From: Rhodobacter calidifons
Lineage (GTDB): Bacteria; Pseudomonadota; Alphaproteobacteria; Rhodobacterales; Rhodobacteraceae
NCBI RefSeq assembly: GCF_011174775.1
Contig: NZ_JAANHS010000002.1
Location: 372,001-436,000, forward strand
Reading direction: 5' to 3'
DNA: 64,000 bases
The notes below the pieces were generated by a model. That model was not told the origin of the DNA and made no database searches. It saw only the letters and a list, made by a program, of their open reading frames with translations. The first letter of the stretch is position 1. Every line of letters begins with the position of its first letter. A program made the translations under genes and the position numbers. This document shows positions 42,027 through 50,482 of this stretch, in pieces.

Positions 42027-43745
42027 CTAGCCTGCTTCGGGCCGCGCCACGGGAAAATGCAGATCGACCCGCACCCGGTCGCCGTCCTGCCGCAGCACGA
42101 CCGCCCCCCCCAGTTGCGCCGCAAACTGGCGCAGCATGCGTTGCGGCAGCGCGGTGAGGCCCGAGGTCGCGTCTGGCAGCAGCTCCGGCACGACCGGACC
42201 TTCGACCTGAAGCCGCACCATGCCCCGGCTTTCGGACAGCGAGACGGAAACGGCCCGCTCGCCCAGGCCCGGGCGCGAGAAAAAGCAGCCGACCGCCTCG
42301 GCCAGGGCAAGCGCAAGCGGAACGGCCGATTGCGCATCCATCTGCACCGGCTGGAAGTCCTTGGACGCCACGCCAAGCCCGACGCCGTGGATCTCTTTCA
42401 GACGCCGGACCACGTTGGTCAGCACCATGTCCATCGCGATGTCCTGCCGGCCCGAAACCGCGTAAAGGCTGGTATGGGTCGAGGACAGCGCGATGACCCG
42501 GTTGATCAGGCTGTCCAGAACCTGCCGCAAGCCGGGATCCGTCGCCTCGCGCCGGTACATGCGCATGACGGAGGCGATGATCTGTAGACTGTTGCCGCTG
42601 CGATGGTCCACCTCGCGCAGAAGGATGTCCTTGTCGATCAGCAGGTTCTGCAACTCGGCCTCTTCCTGCTCGATGGTGCGGATCAGTTCCTCGTAGGTGG
42701 CATGCAGGCGCTGGATCTCGGTTGGGGCGCCGTCAAGGTCGGGGATCTGCACGCGGTTCCGGGTGGCGGTATAGTCGTCCATCGACCTGGCCAGGGCCCG
42801 GACATGCCGCACCACAAGGCGCGACGAGGCAAAGCTGGCCGCAACCAGCGCCGCGATCCAGGTCAGCGCAGGCAGGAGATAGGGGGTCAGGCTGCTTGCC
42901 CGGCTCCAGATCTCGGCATCGCGGTTTTCCCAGACCGAGACCAGCAACAGCCCGTCCGTCACGCCGACCACGGAGAGGATCCGGCGCCCCTGGGGCGTGG
43001 CGACGAAGGTCGGCTTGCCGGCAAGGTCGGCAAGCCTTTCGCGGCTGATGCCGCCCGGGATGGCAGACTCGGGCGCCAGGCCGGGATCCGAGGCCAGAAG
43101 CAGCGATCCATCCGCCTGAAAGGTCGCAAGATAGGTCGGATGCCAGGAGGCGACGGAGTCGACATAGGCGTCCGGCGCGACCGCTGCGTAGTTCAGCGAG
43201 ATGGTGACAAAGCCGCGCGGGGCGCCCGAAGGGGTGAAGACCGGATGGGCCGCACCGACGATGGCCATTCCCGAAACCGGCCCGGCGGGGTTGTAGATCA
43301 GCTTGGGCAGGGGGGTGGCGATCATCTCCTGAAAGCGGGGGTTGTCCTTGAAGTCGAAGACGTCCCCGTTCGAGGAACAGGTCATCAGGCCGTCAAGCGG
43401 GATGTAGGCGATCAGGGTGGCTTGTGGGATGTCGCGGGCCAGCGAGCGGACCCAGTCCGCACAGGCCGGACCCTCCGGGCCTTCGCGCGACAGGATCGCC
43501 GCCAGTGCCCGCGCCGAGACCTGGGCCTGCCGGATGAGCTCGACCTGCGGGCGGACCGACTGGACCGCGGCCCCCCCGACGCCTTCCAGCGTGGTCGCGT
43601 CCAGCTGCGCCAGGGCGTCCCGGGTCTGGACGATCGACAAGAGGCCCAGCGGCATCAGCGCCAGCAGCAGCGTCGCCCCCAGCCGGGTGCCCAGCGAGGA
43701 CCGCGGCCAGAGCCTTGGCCAGAGCTTTCCCGGACCCCCGATCAA
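42027..43745 (-). CDS. PhyK/PhyP-like sensor protein with degenerate kinase domain
   Basis: A 572-residue inner-membrane protein: helix at 21-40, a periplasmic Cache-like sensor (42-285), helix at 288-308, HAMP-like linker and coiled coil (310-375), then a HisKA_2 dimerisation domain with His381 in REVDHRSGNSLQII. The ATPase part keeps a Gly pair near the end (FAAQLGGAVV) but the N-box Asn and the DxGxG loop are not recognisable (LALAEAVGCFF; VEGPVVPE). It may therefore act as a phosphatase on PhyR, as PhyP does in Sphingomonas, rather than as a kinase. TTG start overlapping the ecfG stop by four bases; the start is uncertain. Confidence 0.82.
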   Translation of the reverse strand: MIGGPGKLWPRLWPRSSLGTRLGATLLLALMPLGLLSIVQTRDALAQLDATTLEGVGGAAVQSVRPQVELIRQAQVSARALAAILSREGPEGPACADWVRSLARDIPQATLIAYIPLDGLMTCSSNGDVFDFKDNPRFQEMIATPLPKLIYNPAGPVSGMAIVGAAHPVFTPSGAPRGFVTISLNYAAVAPDAYVDSVASWHPTYLATFQADGSLLLASDPGLAPESAIPGGISRERLADLAGKPTFVATPQGRRILSVVGVTDGLLLVSVWENRDAEIWSRASSLTPYLLPALTWIAALVAASFASSRLVVRHVRALARSMDDYTATRNRVQIPDLDGAPTEIQRLHATYEELIRTIEQEEAELQNLLIDKDILLREVDHRSGNSLQIIASVMRMYRREATDPGLRQVLDSLINRVIALSSTHTSLYAVSGRQDIAMDMVLTNVVRRLKEIHGVGLGVASKDFQPVQMDAQSAVPLALALAEAVGCFFSRPGLGERAVSVSLSESRGMVRLQVEGPVVPELLPDATSGLTALPQRMLRQFAAQLGGAVVLRQDGDRVRVDLHFPVARPEAG

Positions 43746-44341
43746 GATCCGGCCGCGGCCTGACGCAGCACGACCGCCTGCGTGGCGCCGTCCGTCCCCG
43801 CGAAGAGGTCCTCGCCGTCTTCAAGATGCAGAAGGTCCGCCAGACGCTTGCGGGCGCGGCTGGCGCGGCTTTTCACCGTTCCGATGGCGACCCCCATCAT
43901 CGCGGCCGCGTCCTCGCAGGAAAAGCCCGAGGCGCCGACCAGGATCAGGACCTCGCGATGTTCGGGGCTGAGCTTGTCGAAGGCGCGCTGGAATTCCTGA
44001 AACGCCAGTCGGCCGTCATGTGCAGGCTTGACCGAAAGCGTGGCGGCATGGACGCCGTCGCTGTCCTGCACCTCGCGCCGGGTCTTGCGCAGGCCGGAAT
44101 AGAAGGTGTTGCGCAGGATGGTGAACAGCCAGGCATCCAGATTGGTCGCCGGATCGAACTTGTCCATGTTGGTCCAGGCCTTCAGGATGGTCTCCTGCAC
44201 CAGGTCGTCGGCGCGCGACACGTCCCGGGTCAGGCTGATCGCGAAGGCACGCAGCTTCGGGATCGCCCCGGCCAGCCGGTCGCGCGGATCTTCCGGCACC
44301 AGCGGCACGACGACCGCAGCCGAGCGGTCCCGGCCGGTCAC
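43742..44341 (-). CDS. ecfG: ECF sigma factor of the general stress response
   Basis: A 199-residue ECF sigma factor. Region 2 (DLVQETILKAWTNMDKFDP...NLDAWLFTILRNTFYS) and region 4 (LSPEHREVLILVGASGFSCEDAAAMMGVAIGTVKSRASRARKRL) are intact. Its position between nepR and a HisKA_2 sensor, opposite phyR, identifies it as EcfG, the factor that reads GGAAC-N16/17-CGTT promoters. It is held by NepR until PhyR is phosphorylated. GTG start in a GTGA overlap with nepR. Three promoters of its own class lie upstream of the operon or its divergent partner, so it is probably autoregulated. Confidence 0.94.
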   Translation of the reverse strand: MTGRDRSAAVVVPLVPEDPRDRLAGAIPKLRAFAISLTRDVSRADDLVQETILKAWTNMDKFDPATNLDAWLFTILRNTFYSGLRKTRREVQDSDGVHAATLSVKPAHDGRLAFQEFQRAFDKLSPEHREVLILVGASGFSCEDAAAMMGVAIGTVKSRASRARKRLADLLHLEDGEDLFAGTDGATQAVVLRQAAAGS

Positions 44342-44514
44342 GCCGCACCGCCCTTGCCCGAACCGCCCCCCGCCTTCAGCTGCGCCAGAAGATCGCGGAA
44401 CCTGTCCGGCAGCTCTTCGTTCAGCGCGGCGGTATAGACCCGCTTCAGGTTCTCGTCGATCTGGGCCCGGATCGCCCTTCGGTCCGGTCGATCCTCGTCG
44501 CGGTCTTTGGTCAT
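44338..44514 (-). CDS. nepR: NepR-type anti-sigma factor
   Basis: A 58-residue cytosolic protein whose core (IDENLKRVYTAALNEELPDR, residues 19-38) is the NepR helix pair that binds EcfG and, alternatively, the sigma-like domain of PhyR. Start at ATG 44514 gives the usual small size. A longer start at 44562 lies inside the proximal EcfG promoter and could only be used from the distal promoter. Its stop overlaps ecfG by four bases, coupling anti-sigma and sigma synthesis. Confidence 0.9.
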   Translation of the reverse strand: MTKDRDEDRPDRRAIRAQIDENLKRVYTAALNEELPDRFRDLLAQLKAGGGSGKGGAA

Positions 44515-44543
44515 CGCATCAGCATCCTGTTCCTTCGGACCGC

Positions 44544-44568
44544 AACGCCTGTCTGTCGTCATGGTTCC
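44544..44568 (-). promoter_or_regulatory. proximal EcfG-type promoter of nepR-ecfG
   Basis: Minus-strand GGAAC (44568-44564), 16 bases, CGTT (44547-44544): exact consensus, 30 bases before the nepR ATG at 44514. It is one of two such promoters in series facing nepR. Confidence 0.75.
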
Positions 44569-44607
44569 GTGATTTTCTGTTCTGCTCAAAATTATTCCGG
44601 AGCTTCG

Positions 44608-44632
44608 GGAACCAAACGTCGCGCGCCGCGTT
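44608..44632 (+). promoter_or_regulatory. EcfG-type promoter of phyR
   Basis: Plus-strand GGAAC (44608-44612), 16 bases, CGTT (44629-44632): exact consensus, 52 bases before the phyR ATG. Its span overlaps the distal minus-strand promoter at 44615-44639, so polymerase cannot occupy both at once. Confidence 0.8.
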
Positions 44633-44639
44633 CGGTTCC
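44615..44639 (-). promoter_or_regulatory. distal EcfG-type promoter of nepR-ecfG, interleaved with the phyR promoter
   Basis: Minus-strand GGAAC (44639-44635), 16 bases, CGTT (44618-44615): exact consensus. The -35 and -10 elements alternate with those of the phyR promoter on the other strand. Confidence 0.78.
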
Positions 44640-44684
44640 GGATCAGGAAAACAAAATCTGCCACGAAACATGGAGACAGACCTC

Positions 44685-45494
44685 ATGCTCGCACAGGAAG
44701 CGGTGGACCACTCGGCAACCGTGGCGCGACACCTGCCCTATCTGCGCCGATACGCCCGCGCGCTGACGGGGAACCAGACCAGCGGCGACCGGTATGCCGT
44801 GGCCGTGCTGGAAGCGATCGTGGCCGATCCGGGCGTGCTTGGGGCGCACGGCGATCCGAAGCTGGGGCTGTTTGCGGTCTTCCATTCGATCTGGTCCACC
44901 TCCGGCGCGCCGGTCGCCGAGGCCGAGGACGCGCTGACCGGCGCGGCGCAGGCGCATCTGGCGGCGCTGACCCCGAACTCGCGCGAGGCGCTGCTGCTGA
45001 ACACCATCGAGGGCTTCGGCACCGCCGATGTCGCCGCGATCATGGGTTCGACCGAGGCCGAGGCCGCAGAACTGATCGACATCGCCCTGCGCGAGATGGA
45101 ACAGTCGGTGCGCGGCGCCGTCCTGGTGATCGAGGACGAGGCGATCATCGCCATGGACATCTCGGCCATCGTCGAGGGCATGGGGCACCGCGTCACCGGG
45201 ACCGCCCGCACCCACCGCGAGGCGGTGCGTCTGGCGGCTGCCGACAGGCCCGACCTGATCCTGGCCGACATCCAGCTGGCCGACAATTCCTCTGGCGTCG
45301 AGGCGGTGAACGAGATCCTGGCGCAGTTCGGCGACATTCCGGTGATTTTCATCACCGCCTTCCCTGAACGCCTGCTGACCGGGGAGCGTCCGGAACCCGC
45401 CTTCCTGATCAACAAGCCCTATACCGAGGAACAGGTCCGTTCGGCTGTCAGCCAGGCGATGTTCTTCTCTTCGACCGACACGCTGCACCGCTGA
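44685..45494 (+). CDS. phyR: response regulator PhyR (sigma-mimic plus receiver)
   Basis: A 269-residue cytosolic protein. Residues 1-140 imitate an ECF sigma factor (region-2-like HLPYLRRYARALTG; region-4-like LTPNSREALLLNTIEGFGTADVAAIMG). Residues 145-265 are a receiver with acidic IEDE, phosphoacceptor Asp195 (LADIQL) and Lys244 (INKPY), including the ERLLTGERPEPAFL stretch typical of PhyR. When phosphorylated it captures NepR and frees EcfG. ATG 44685 is preferred (GGAG nine bases upstream) over ATG 44670. Divergent from nepR-ecfG, with its own EcfG promoter. Confidence 0.95.
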   Translation: MLAQEAVDHSATVARHLPYLRRYARALTGNQTSGDRYAVAVLEAIVADPGVLGAHGDPKLGLFAVFHSIWSTSGAPVAEAEDALTGAAQAHLAALTPNSREALLLNTIEGFGTADVAAIMGSTEAEAAELIDIALREMEQSVRGAVLVIEDEAIIAMDISAIVEGMGHRVTGTARTHREAVRLAAADRPDLILADIQLADNSSGVEAVNEILAQFGDIPVIFITAFPERLLTGERPEPAFLINKPYTEEQVRSAVSQAMFFSSTDTLHR

Positions 45495-45810
45495 CCTGAT
45501 CGTCGGCACCATCGGGCGGACCGATGAAAGCCGGGCCGTCGGACCTCTGGCGCAGGGTGTTCTGGCCGCGGGCAATGGCCCTGGCTGCGTCGTCCGCCGG
45601 ACGGCGCGGGTTTTTCATGTCGCCGGCCGGGTCGCCGTGCCGACCTGCCGATGCGAGGCCCGCATCGCTGGCGGGTTGCCGCATTTGCGCGTCGAAAGGT
45701 CGGCGACAGACCCAAGCCGTCGCAGACTGCCATTGCAGCCGCGCTTCGGGTGCCGCAAACTCGGCGGCGAACGGCGATAGGCGATCGCCTGCTTATGGTA
45801 GGGAGGCGCA
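45495..45810. promoter_or_regulatory. 316-base spacer before the molybdenum hydroxylase operon
   Basis: No convincing gene. Near its right end is a perfect 12-base palindrome, AGGCGATCGCCT (45779-45790), 20 bases before the first ATG and just upstream of GGGAGG, so it could be an operator for the operon. No EcfG motif or terminator with a T-run is visible. Confidence 0.4.
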
Positions 45811-46677
45811 ATGCGATACCACACCCCAACAAGCTTCAGCGACGCAGCCGCCATTGCGGCGGCATCTTCCGGGACCTTGCGCTTTCTGGCGGGCGGGACC
45901 GATGTGCTGGTGCAGATGCGCGCCGGAATGGTGCAGCCGGACGATCTGATCGACCTCAAGCACATTCCGGGCGTGGACAGGATCGAACGCACAGCGGAAG
46001 GCGGCTGGAAGATCGGCATCGCGGTGCCGGGGATCGTGCTGGGCGGCCATGCAGAGCTGGTGCGGGACTGGCCGGGGGTCGTCGAGGGGATGAACCTTGT
46101 GGGGTCAACGCAGGTGCAGGGCCGGGCAACCCTGGCGGGGAATCTGTGCAACGGCTCGCCTGCCGCCGATTCGGTGCCGGGCCTGATCGCTGCGGGTGCG
46201 ACGGTCACGGTGACGGGGCCGAACGGATCGCGCGAGATCCCGGTCGAGGCGGTGCCTGCGGGGCCGGGGAAGACCAATCTGGCCAGGGGCGAGTTGATCT
46301 CGGCGATCACCCTGCCGCCGCGCGGAAAGAACGGGGGCGACGCCTATCTGCGGTTCATCCCCCGGACCGAGATGGACATTGCGGTCGTCGGCTGTGCGGT
46401 GAACCTGCGGCTTGACGGGGACAAGGTGGTGGAGGCGCGCGTCGCGCTGGGGGCGGTCGCTCCGACGGTCCTGTTGTCCGAGGCCTGTGCCAAGGCGATC
46501 ATCGGCACGACGCTGGACGATGCGGCATTGGCTGCGCTGGCCAAGGCGGCAGAGGGCGAGGCGAAGCCGATTTCGGACAAGCGCGGGACGAAGGAGTTCC
46601 GCATCGAAGTGGCGGGCGTGCTGGCTCGCCGGGCGGCGAAGATCGCCTATGACCGGGCGAAAGGGATGAAGGCATGA
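45811..46677 (+). CDS. molybdenum hydroxylase FAD-binding subunit (CoxM/CutM-like)
   Basis: A 288-residue protein of the PCMH-type FAD family. FAD-binding motifs are AGGTDVLVQMR (about residues 27-37) and TLAGNLCNGSPAAD (about 108-121). It passes electrons from the iron-sulfur subunit to an acceptor. ATG 45811 follows GGGAGG. Its stop overlaps the ATG of the iron-sulfur subunit by four bases, the M-S-L gene order typical of three-subunit hydroxylases of the xanthine dehydrogenase family. Confidence 0.92.
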   Translation: MRYHTPTSFSDAAAIAAASSGTLRFLAGGTDVLVQMRAGMVQPDDLIDLKHIPGVDRIERTAEGGWKIGIAVPGIVLGGHAELVRDWPGVVEGMNLVGSTQVQGRATLAGNLCNGSPAADSVPGLIAAGATVTVTGPNGSREIPVEAVPAGPGKTNLARGELISAITLPPRGKNGGDAYLRFIPRTEMDIAVVGCAVNLRLDGDKVVEARVALGAVAPTVLLSEACAKAIIGTTLDDAALAALAKAAEGEAKPISDKRGTKEFRIEVAGVLARRAAKIAYDRAKGMKA

Positions 46678-47162
46678 GCAGGATTCACGTCACCGCCACC
46701 GTCAACGGCGACCCGGTGGAGTTTCTGGCGGACCCGCGCGAGACGCTTCTGGACGCGCTGCGGAACCATCTGGACCTGACCGGCACCAAGGAAGGCTGCG
46801 GCACCGGCGACTGCGGTGCCTGTTCGGTCACCGTGGACGGGACGCTGGTCTGTTCCTGCCTGATGCTGGCGGCCGAGGCCAACGGCAAGCGGGTGGAAAC
46901 CATCGAGGGCATGGCCAGGGACGGGTTGCACCCCTTGCAGCGCAAGTTCATCGAACATGCGGCCTTGCAGTGCGGCTTCTGCACTCCCGGGATTCTTGTG
47001 GCGGCGAAGGCCCTTCTGGAGCGGAACCCGGACCCGAGCGAGACCGAGATCCGCTATTGGCTGGCCGGGAACCTGTGCCGCTGCACGGGATACGACAAGA
47101 TCATCCGCGCGGTGCAGGACGCGGCGGCGGAGATGCGGCAAGACCACAGGGGGGCTGCCTGA
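46674..47162 (+). CDS. molybdenum hydroxylase [2Fe-2S] subunit (CoxS/CutS-like)
   Basis: A 162-residue protein with two [2Fe-2S] clusters: plant-ferredoxin type (GCGTGDCGACSV plus a later Cys in CSCLM) and the helical C-terminal type (CGFC and CRC). It links the molybdenum site of the large subunit to FAD in the medium subunit. All eight cluster cysteines are present. It overlaps both neighbours, so the three subunits are translationally coupled. Confidence 0.94.
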   Translation: MSRIHVTATVNGDPVEFLADPRETLLDALRNHLDLTGTKEGCGTGDCGACSVTVDGTLVCSCLMLAAEANGKRVETIEGMARDGLHPLQRKFIEHAALQCGFCTPGILVAAKALLERNPDPSETEIRYWLAGNLCRCTGYDKIIRAVQDAAAEMRQDHRGAA

Positions 47163-49414
47163 TGGCACGGGATGATGTGAAGACCGGATACAAGTACGTC
47201 GGCACCCGGCCCAACCGCCCGGATGGGCTGGACAAGGTGACTGGGCGCGCCCGGTATGGCGCAGATTTCTCGCTGCCGGGGATGCTGCATGCCGCCGTGG
47301 TGCGCAGCCCCCATGCCCATGCGCGGATCGTGAGGATCGACGCGTCCAAGGCCCTGGCGCTGGAGGGGGTGAAGGCCGTGGTCACGCGCGCCGACCTGCC
47401 CACGGGGCTGACGGGCGAGGACCTGAACCTTCAGGACAACACGCTGGCCGGGGATCGGGCTCTGTATGACGGCCACGCGGTGGCGGCGGTCGCGGCGACC
47501 TCGCCCCTGCTGGCGCAGGACGCGGCGCGGCTGATCGAGGTGGAATACGAGGTCCTGCCGCATGTGACCGATGTCGATGCGGCCATTGCGCCGGATGCCC
47601 CGGTGATCCGGCCCGGTGTCGCGGATTACTCGGTGCCCGAAGGGATGCACGGCAACGTCGCGCGCTACATGGAGTTCGGGCACGGCGATGTCGAGGCGGG
47701 CTTTGCCGCCGCCGATGTGGTGCGCGAACATACCTACCGCACCGAGGCGACGCATCAGGGCTATATCGAGCCCCATGCCGCCGTGGGCCAGCTGGGCGAG
47801 GACGGGCGCGGCGAGATGTGGGTCTGCACGCAAGGGCACTGGTACATCCGCCGGATGTGCTCTGCCGTCCTTGGCATCGAGGCGGCAAACCTGCGCGTGA
47901 CGCCTTCGGAAATCGGCGGCGGCTTCGGCGGCAAGACCACGATCTTCATGGAGCCGCTGACGCTCGCGCTGTCGAAGAAGGCAGGCGGGCGCCCGGTCAA
48001 GCTGGTGATGAGCCGGTCGGAGGTGCTGCGCGCCACGGGGCCGACGGCCAGCGCCTCGATGGATGTGAAGATCGGGATGAAGCGCGACGGCACGATCACC
48101 GCCGGCCAGGTCTATTTCCGCATGCAGGGCGGCGCCTTCCCCGGTATGTCGCCCATCGGCGAGGCGCTGCCCTGCGCCTTTGCCTGCTATGACATCCCCG
48201 CGCTGAAACACGAGGGGATCGAGATCATCACCAACCGCCCGAAGGCGGCCGCCTACCGCGCGCCGGGCTCGCCCATGGCGGCCTTCGCGGTGGAAAGCAT
48301 GATCGACGAGCTGTGCCGGGAACTGGGGCTCGACCCCATCGAGGTGCGGCTGAAGAACGGGGCGCGGAACGGGTCCAAATCGTCCTATGGCCCGGTCTAT
48401 GACGTGATCGGCCTTCAGGAAACGCTGGAGGCGGCGAAGGCGCATCCCAACTACAGCATCCCGCTGGGGCCGAACCAGGGCCGGGGCGTGGCCTCGGGCT
48501 TCTGGTTCAACCACGGCGGCGAGACCTCGGTCAGCCTGGCCATCGGCGAGGACGGGACGGCCACCGTGTCGATCGGCACGCCCGACATCGGCGGCAGCCG
48601 CGCCTCGATCGGCCTCATGGTCGCGGAAACGCTCGGCATCCCCTACGAGGACGTGCGGGTGAACGTGGTCGAAACCGGGGCGCTTGGGGTGAACGAGCCG
48701 ACCCACGGCAGCCGGGCGACCTTTGCCAGCGGCAAGGCCGCGGTGATCGCCGCCGAGGCCGCGATCCGCGAGATGTGCAAGCGTGCGGCGGCGGAGTGGG
48801 GCATCGACGCGGACGCCGTGGAATGGAAGGACGGCGCGGCGCACCCCGCCGGGCCGAACGCGGGCAAGTTCCCGCCCATGACCATCGGCGAGATCGGGGC
48901 GAAGATGGGCTCGACCGGCGGGCCGATCTCTGGCCACCACGAGGTGACGGCGGGCGGCTATGGCGCGAGCTTCGGCACCCATGTCGTCGATGTCGAGGTG
49001 GACCCGGAGACGGGGCGGACCACGGTCCTGCGCTATCTGGTGGTGCAGGACGCGGGCACCGCGATCCATCCGGCCTATGTCGAGGGCCAGTATCAGGGCG
49101 GTGCCGCGCAGGGCATCGGCTGGGCCTTGAACGAGGAATACATCTACGGCCCCGACGGGCGGTTGCAGAACCCGGTGTTCCTCGACTACCGGATCCCGGT
49201 GGCCAGCGACCTGCCGATGATCGACACGGTGATCGTCGAGGTGCCGAACCCCGGCCATCCCTACGGCGTCCGCGGTGTGGGCGAGACGGGGATCACCCCG
49301 CCGTTGCCTGCCATTGCTTCGGCCATTGCCGGGGCGACGGGGGCGCGGATCCGCAGCCTGCCCTGTTCGCCGCCCAAGGTGCTGGCGGCGATCAAGGCGC
49401 TGAAGAAGGGCTGA
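47162..49414 (+). CDS. molybdenum hydroxylase large, molybdopterin-binding subunit
   Basis: A 750-residue protein of the xanthine dehydrogenase/aldehyde oxidase family. It shows GKVTGRARYGADFSLPG-type N-terminal domain, the Mo-cofactor loop GGGFGGK and the C-terminal catalytic region GVRGVGETGITPP with the active-site Glu. The active-site loop is AYRAPGSP; true form I CO dehydrogenases have a Cys there (AYRCSFR), so this is not a CO dehydrogenase. The substrate is probably an aldehyde, a purine or an aromatic/heteroaromatic ring. The ATG overlaps the preceding TGA by one base. Confidence 0.92.
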   Translation: MARDDVKTGYKYVGTRPNRPDGLDKVTGRARYGADFSLPGMLHAAVVRSPHAHARIVRIDASKALALEGVKAVVTRADLPTGLTGEDLNLQDNTLAGDRALYDGHAVAAVAATSPLLAQDAARLIEVEYEVLPHVTDVDAAIAPDAPVIRPGVADYSVPEGMHGNVARYMEFGHGDVEAGFAAADVVREHTYRTEATHQGYIEPHAAVGQLGEDGRGEMWVCTQGHWYIRRMCSAVLGIEAANLRVTPSEIGGGFGGKTTIFMEPLTLALSKKAGGRPVKLVMSRSEVLRATGPTASASMDVKIGMKRDGTITAGQVYFRMQGGAFPGMSPIGEALPCAFACYDIPALKHEGIEIITNRPKAAAYRAPGSPMAAFAVESMIDELCRELGLDPIEVRLKNGARNGSKSSYGPVYDVIGLQETLEAAKAHPNYSIPLGPNQGRGVASGFWFNHGGETSVSLAIGEDGTATVSIGTPDIGGSRASIGLMVAETLGIPYEDVRVNVVETGALGVNEPTHGSRATFASGKAAVIAAEAAIREMCKRAAAEWGIDADAVEWKDGAAHPAGPNAGKFPPMTIGEIGAKMGSTGGPISGHHEVTAGGYGASFGTHVVDVEVDPETGRTTVLRYLVVQDAGTAIHPAYVEGQYQGGAAQGIGWALNEEYIYGPDGRLQNPVFLDYRIPVASDLPMIDTVIVEVPNPGHPYGVRGVGETGITPPLPAIASAIAGATGARIRSLPCSPPKVLAAIKALKKG

Positions 49415-49417
49415 GGC

Positions 49418-49663
49418 GTGGCGAAGGTCCATCTCTGGGCCAGCCTGCGGCGCTTTGCCGACGGGCAGGAGGTGGTGGAGGTCGAGGCCGCGACCGTGGG
49501 CCAGATGCTGGATGCGCTTGAACGGGCGCATCCGGGTCTGGCACCCGCGATCAAGGCCGGGCTGTCGGTGGCGGTGGATGGCGAGGTCATCGCCAACAAC
49601 CGCGCGGCTCCGGTCAAGCCCGACAGCGAGGTCTATCTGTTGCAGCGGCTGAAGGGCGGCTGA
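49418..49663 (+). CDS. MoaD/ThiS-like ubiquitin-fold protein
   Basis: An 81-residue beta-grasp protein ending in the diglycine (RLKGG) that is adenylated and thiocarboxylated in sulfur carriers. GTG start three bases after the large-subunit stop. Position in a molybdoenzyme operon suggests a dedicated MoaD for molybdopterin sulfur transfer, but it could equally serve a thiamine- or tungsten-type path. Confidence 0.82.
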   Translation: MAKVHLWASLRRFADGQEVVEVEAATVGQMLDALERAHPGLAPAIKAGLSVAVDGEVIANNRAAPVKPDSEVYLLQRLKGG

Positions 49664-49672
49664 GGAGGGCGC

Positions 49673-50482
49673 ATGTTTCCCAACCGTCTGAAGGCGCTCT
49701 GGGCCGAGGGGCGGCCCGCGATCAACGGCTGGTTGTCCATCGCCAGCCCCTTCGCCGCCGAGATCATGGCCGCGCAGGGCTTCGATTCGCTGACCGTGGA
49801 CATGCAGCACGGCGCGCTGGATTACAGCGACCTGCTGCCCATGCTTCAGGCGATGCGGGCCTCGGGCGCGGTGCCATTGGCCCGGGTGCCCTGGCTGGAG
49901 CCGGGGATCATCATGAAGGCGCTGGATGCGGGCGCGCAGGGCATCATCTGCCCGATGGTGAACAGCGCCGAGGACGCCGCGCGGTTCGTCAGCTACCTGC
50001 GCTATCCGCCGCTGGGCGTGCGCAGTTTCGGCCCGACCCGGGCGGCCTTCGCCGCCGGCGGGGATTATGCCGCGCAGGCCAATGCCAATATCCTGGCCTT
50101 TGCGATGATCGAGACGGCCGAGGGCATGGCGAACCTCGACGCCATCACCGCCACGCCGGGGCTGGACGGGATCTATGTCGGCCCGGCGGACCTGTCGATC
50201 TCGCTTTCGGGGGGCAGGCTTGCCCCCGGCATGGACCGGGAGGAACCCGAGATCCTGGCCGCCTTGCAGACGATCCTCGCCGCTTGCAAGCGCAACGGCC
50301 TGCGCGCGGGCTTGCATTGCGGGTCGCCCGACTATGCCGCCCGCGCCATCGGCTGGGGCTTCGACATGACGACGGTGGGGGGCGACACCAAGTTCCTGGC
50401 CAGCGCCGCCGGGGCCGCTGTCGCCGGCTTCCGCAGGTTGACCGGCGGGACGGCCGGCACGGCGGAACCGGGCGGCTACTGA
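49673..50482 (+). CDS. HpcH/HpaI-family aldolase
   Basis: A 269-residue class II pyruvate aldolase-type protein: TVDMQHGALDY (catalytic His region), metal-binding Glu in MIETAEGMANLDAI and Asp in YVGPADLSIS. Such enzymes split 4-hydroxy-2-oxo acids to pyruvate and an aldehyde. Being in one operon with a molybdenum hydroxylase suggests a catabolic route in which a ring or aldehyde is oxidised and the product cleaved. ATG 49673 follows GAGGAGGGC. Confidence 0.9.
   Translation: MFPNRLKALWAEGRPAINGWLSIASPFAAEIMAAQGFDSLTVDMQHGALDYSDLLPMLQAMRASGAVPLARVPWLEPGIIMKALDAGAQGIICPMVNSAEDAARFVSYLRYPPLGVRSFGPTRAAFAAGGDYAAQANANILAFAMIETAEGMANLDAITATPGLDGIYVGPADLSISLSGGRLAPGMDREEPEILAALQTILAACKRNGLRAGLHCGSPDYAARAIGWGFDMTTVGGDTKFLASAAGAAVAGFRRLTGGTAGTAEPGGY

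Noticed and set aside
45779-45790. GCGATCGC palindrome as a HIP1-like genome-wide repeat
   Set aside because: Only one noted copy in an intergenic region here; HIP1 is a cyanobacterial feature. Kept only as a possible operator.
47162-49414. Aerobic CO dehydrogenase large subunit
   Set aside because: The active-site loop reads AYRAPGSP and lacks the cysteine of form I CO dehydrogenase.
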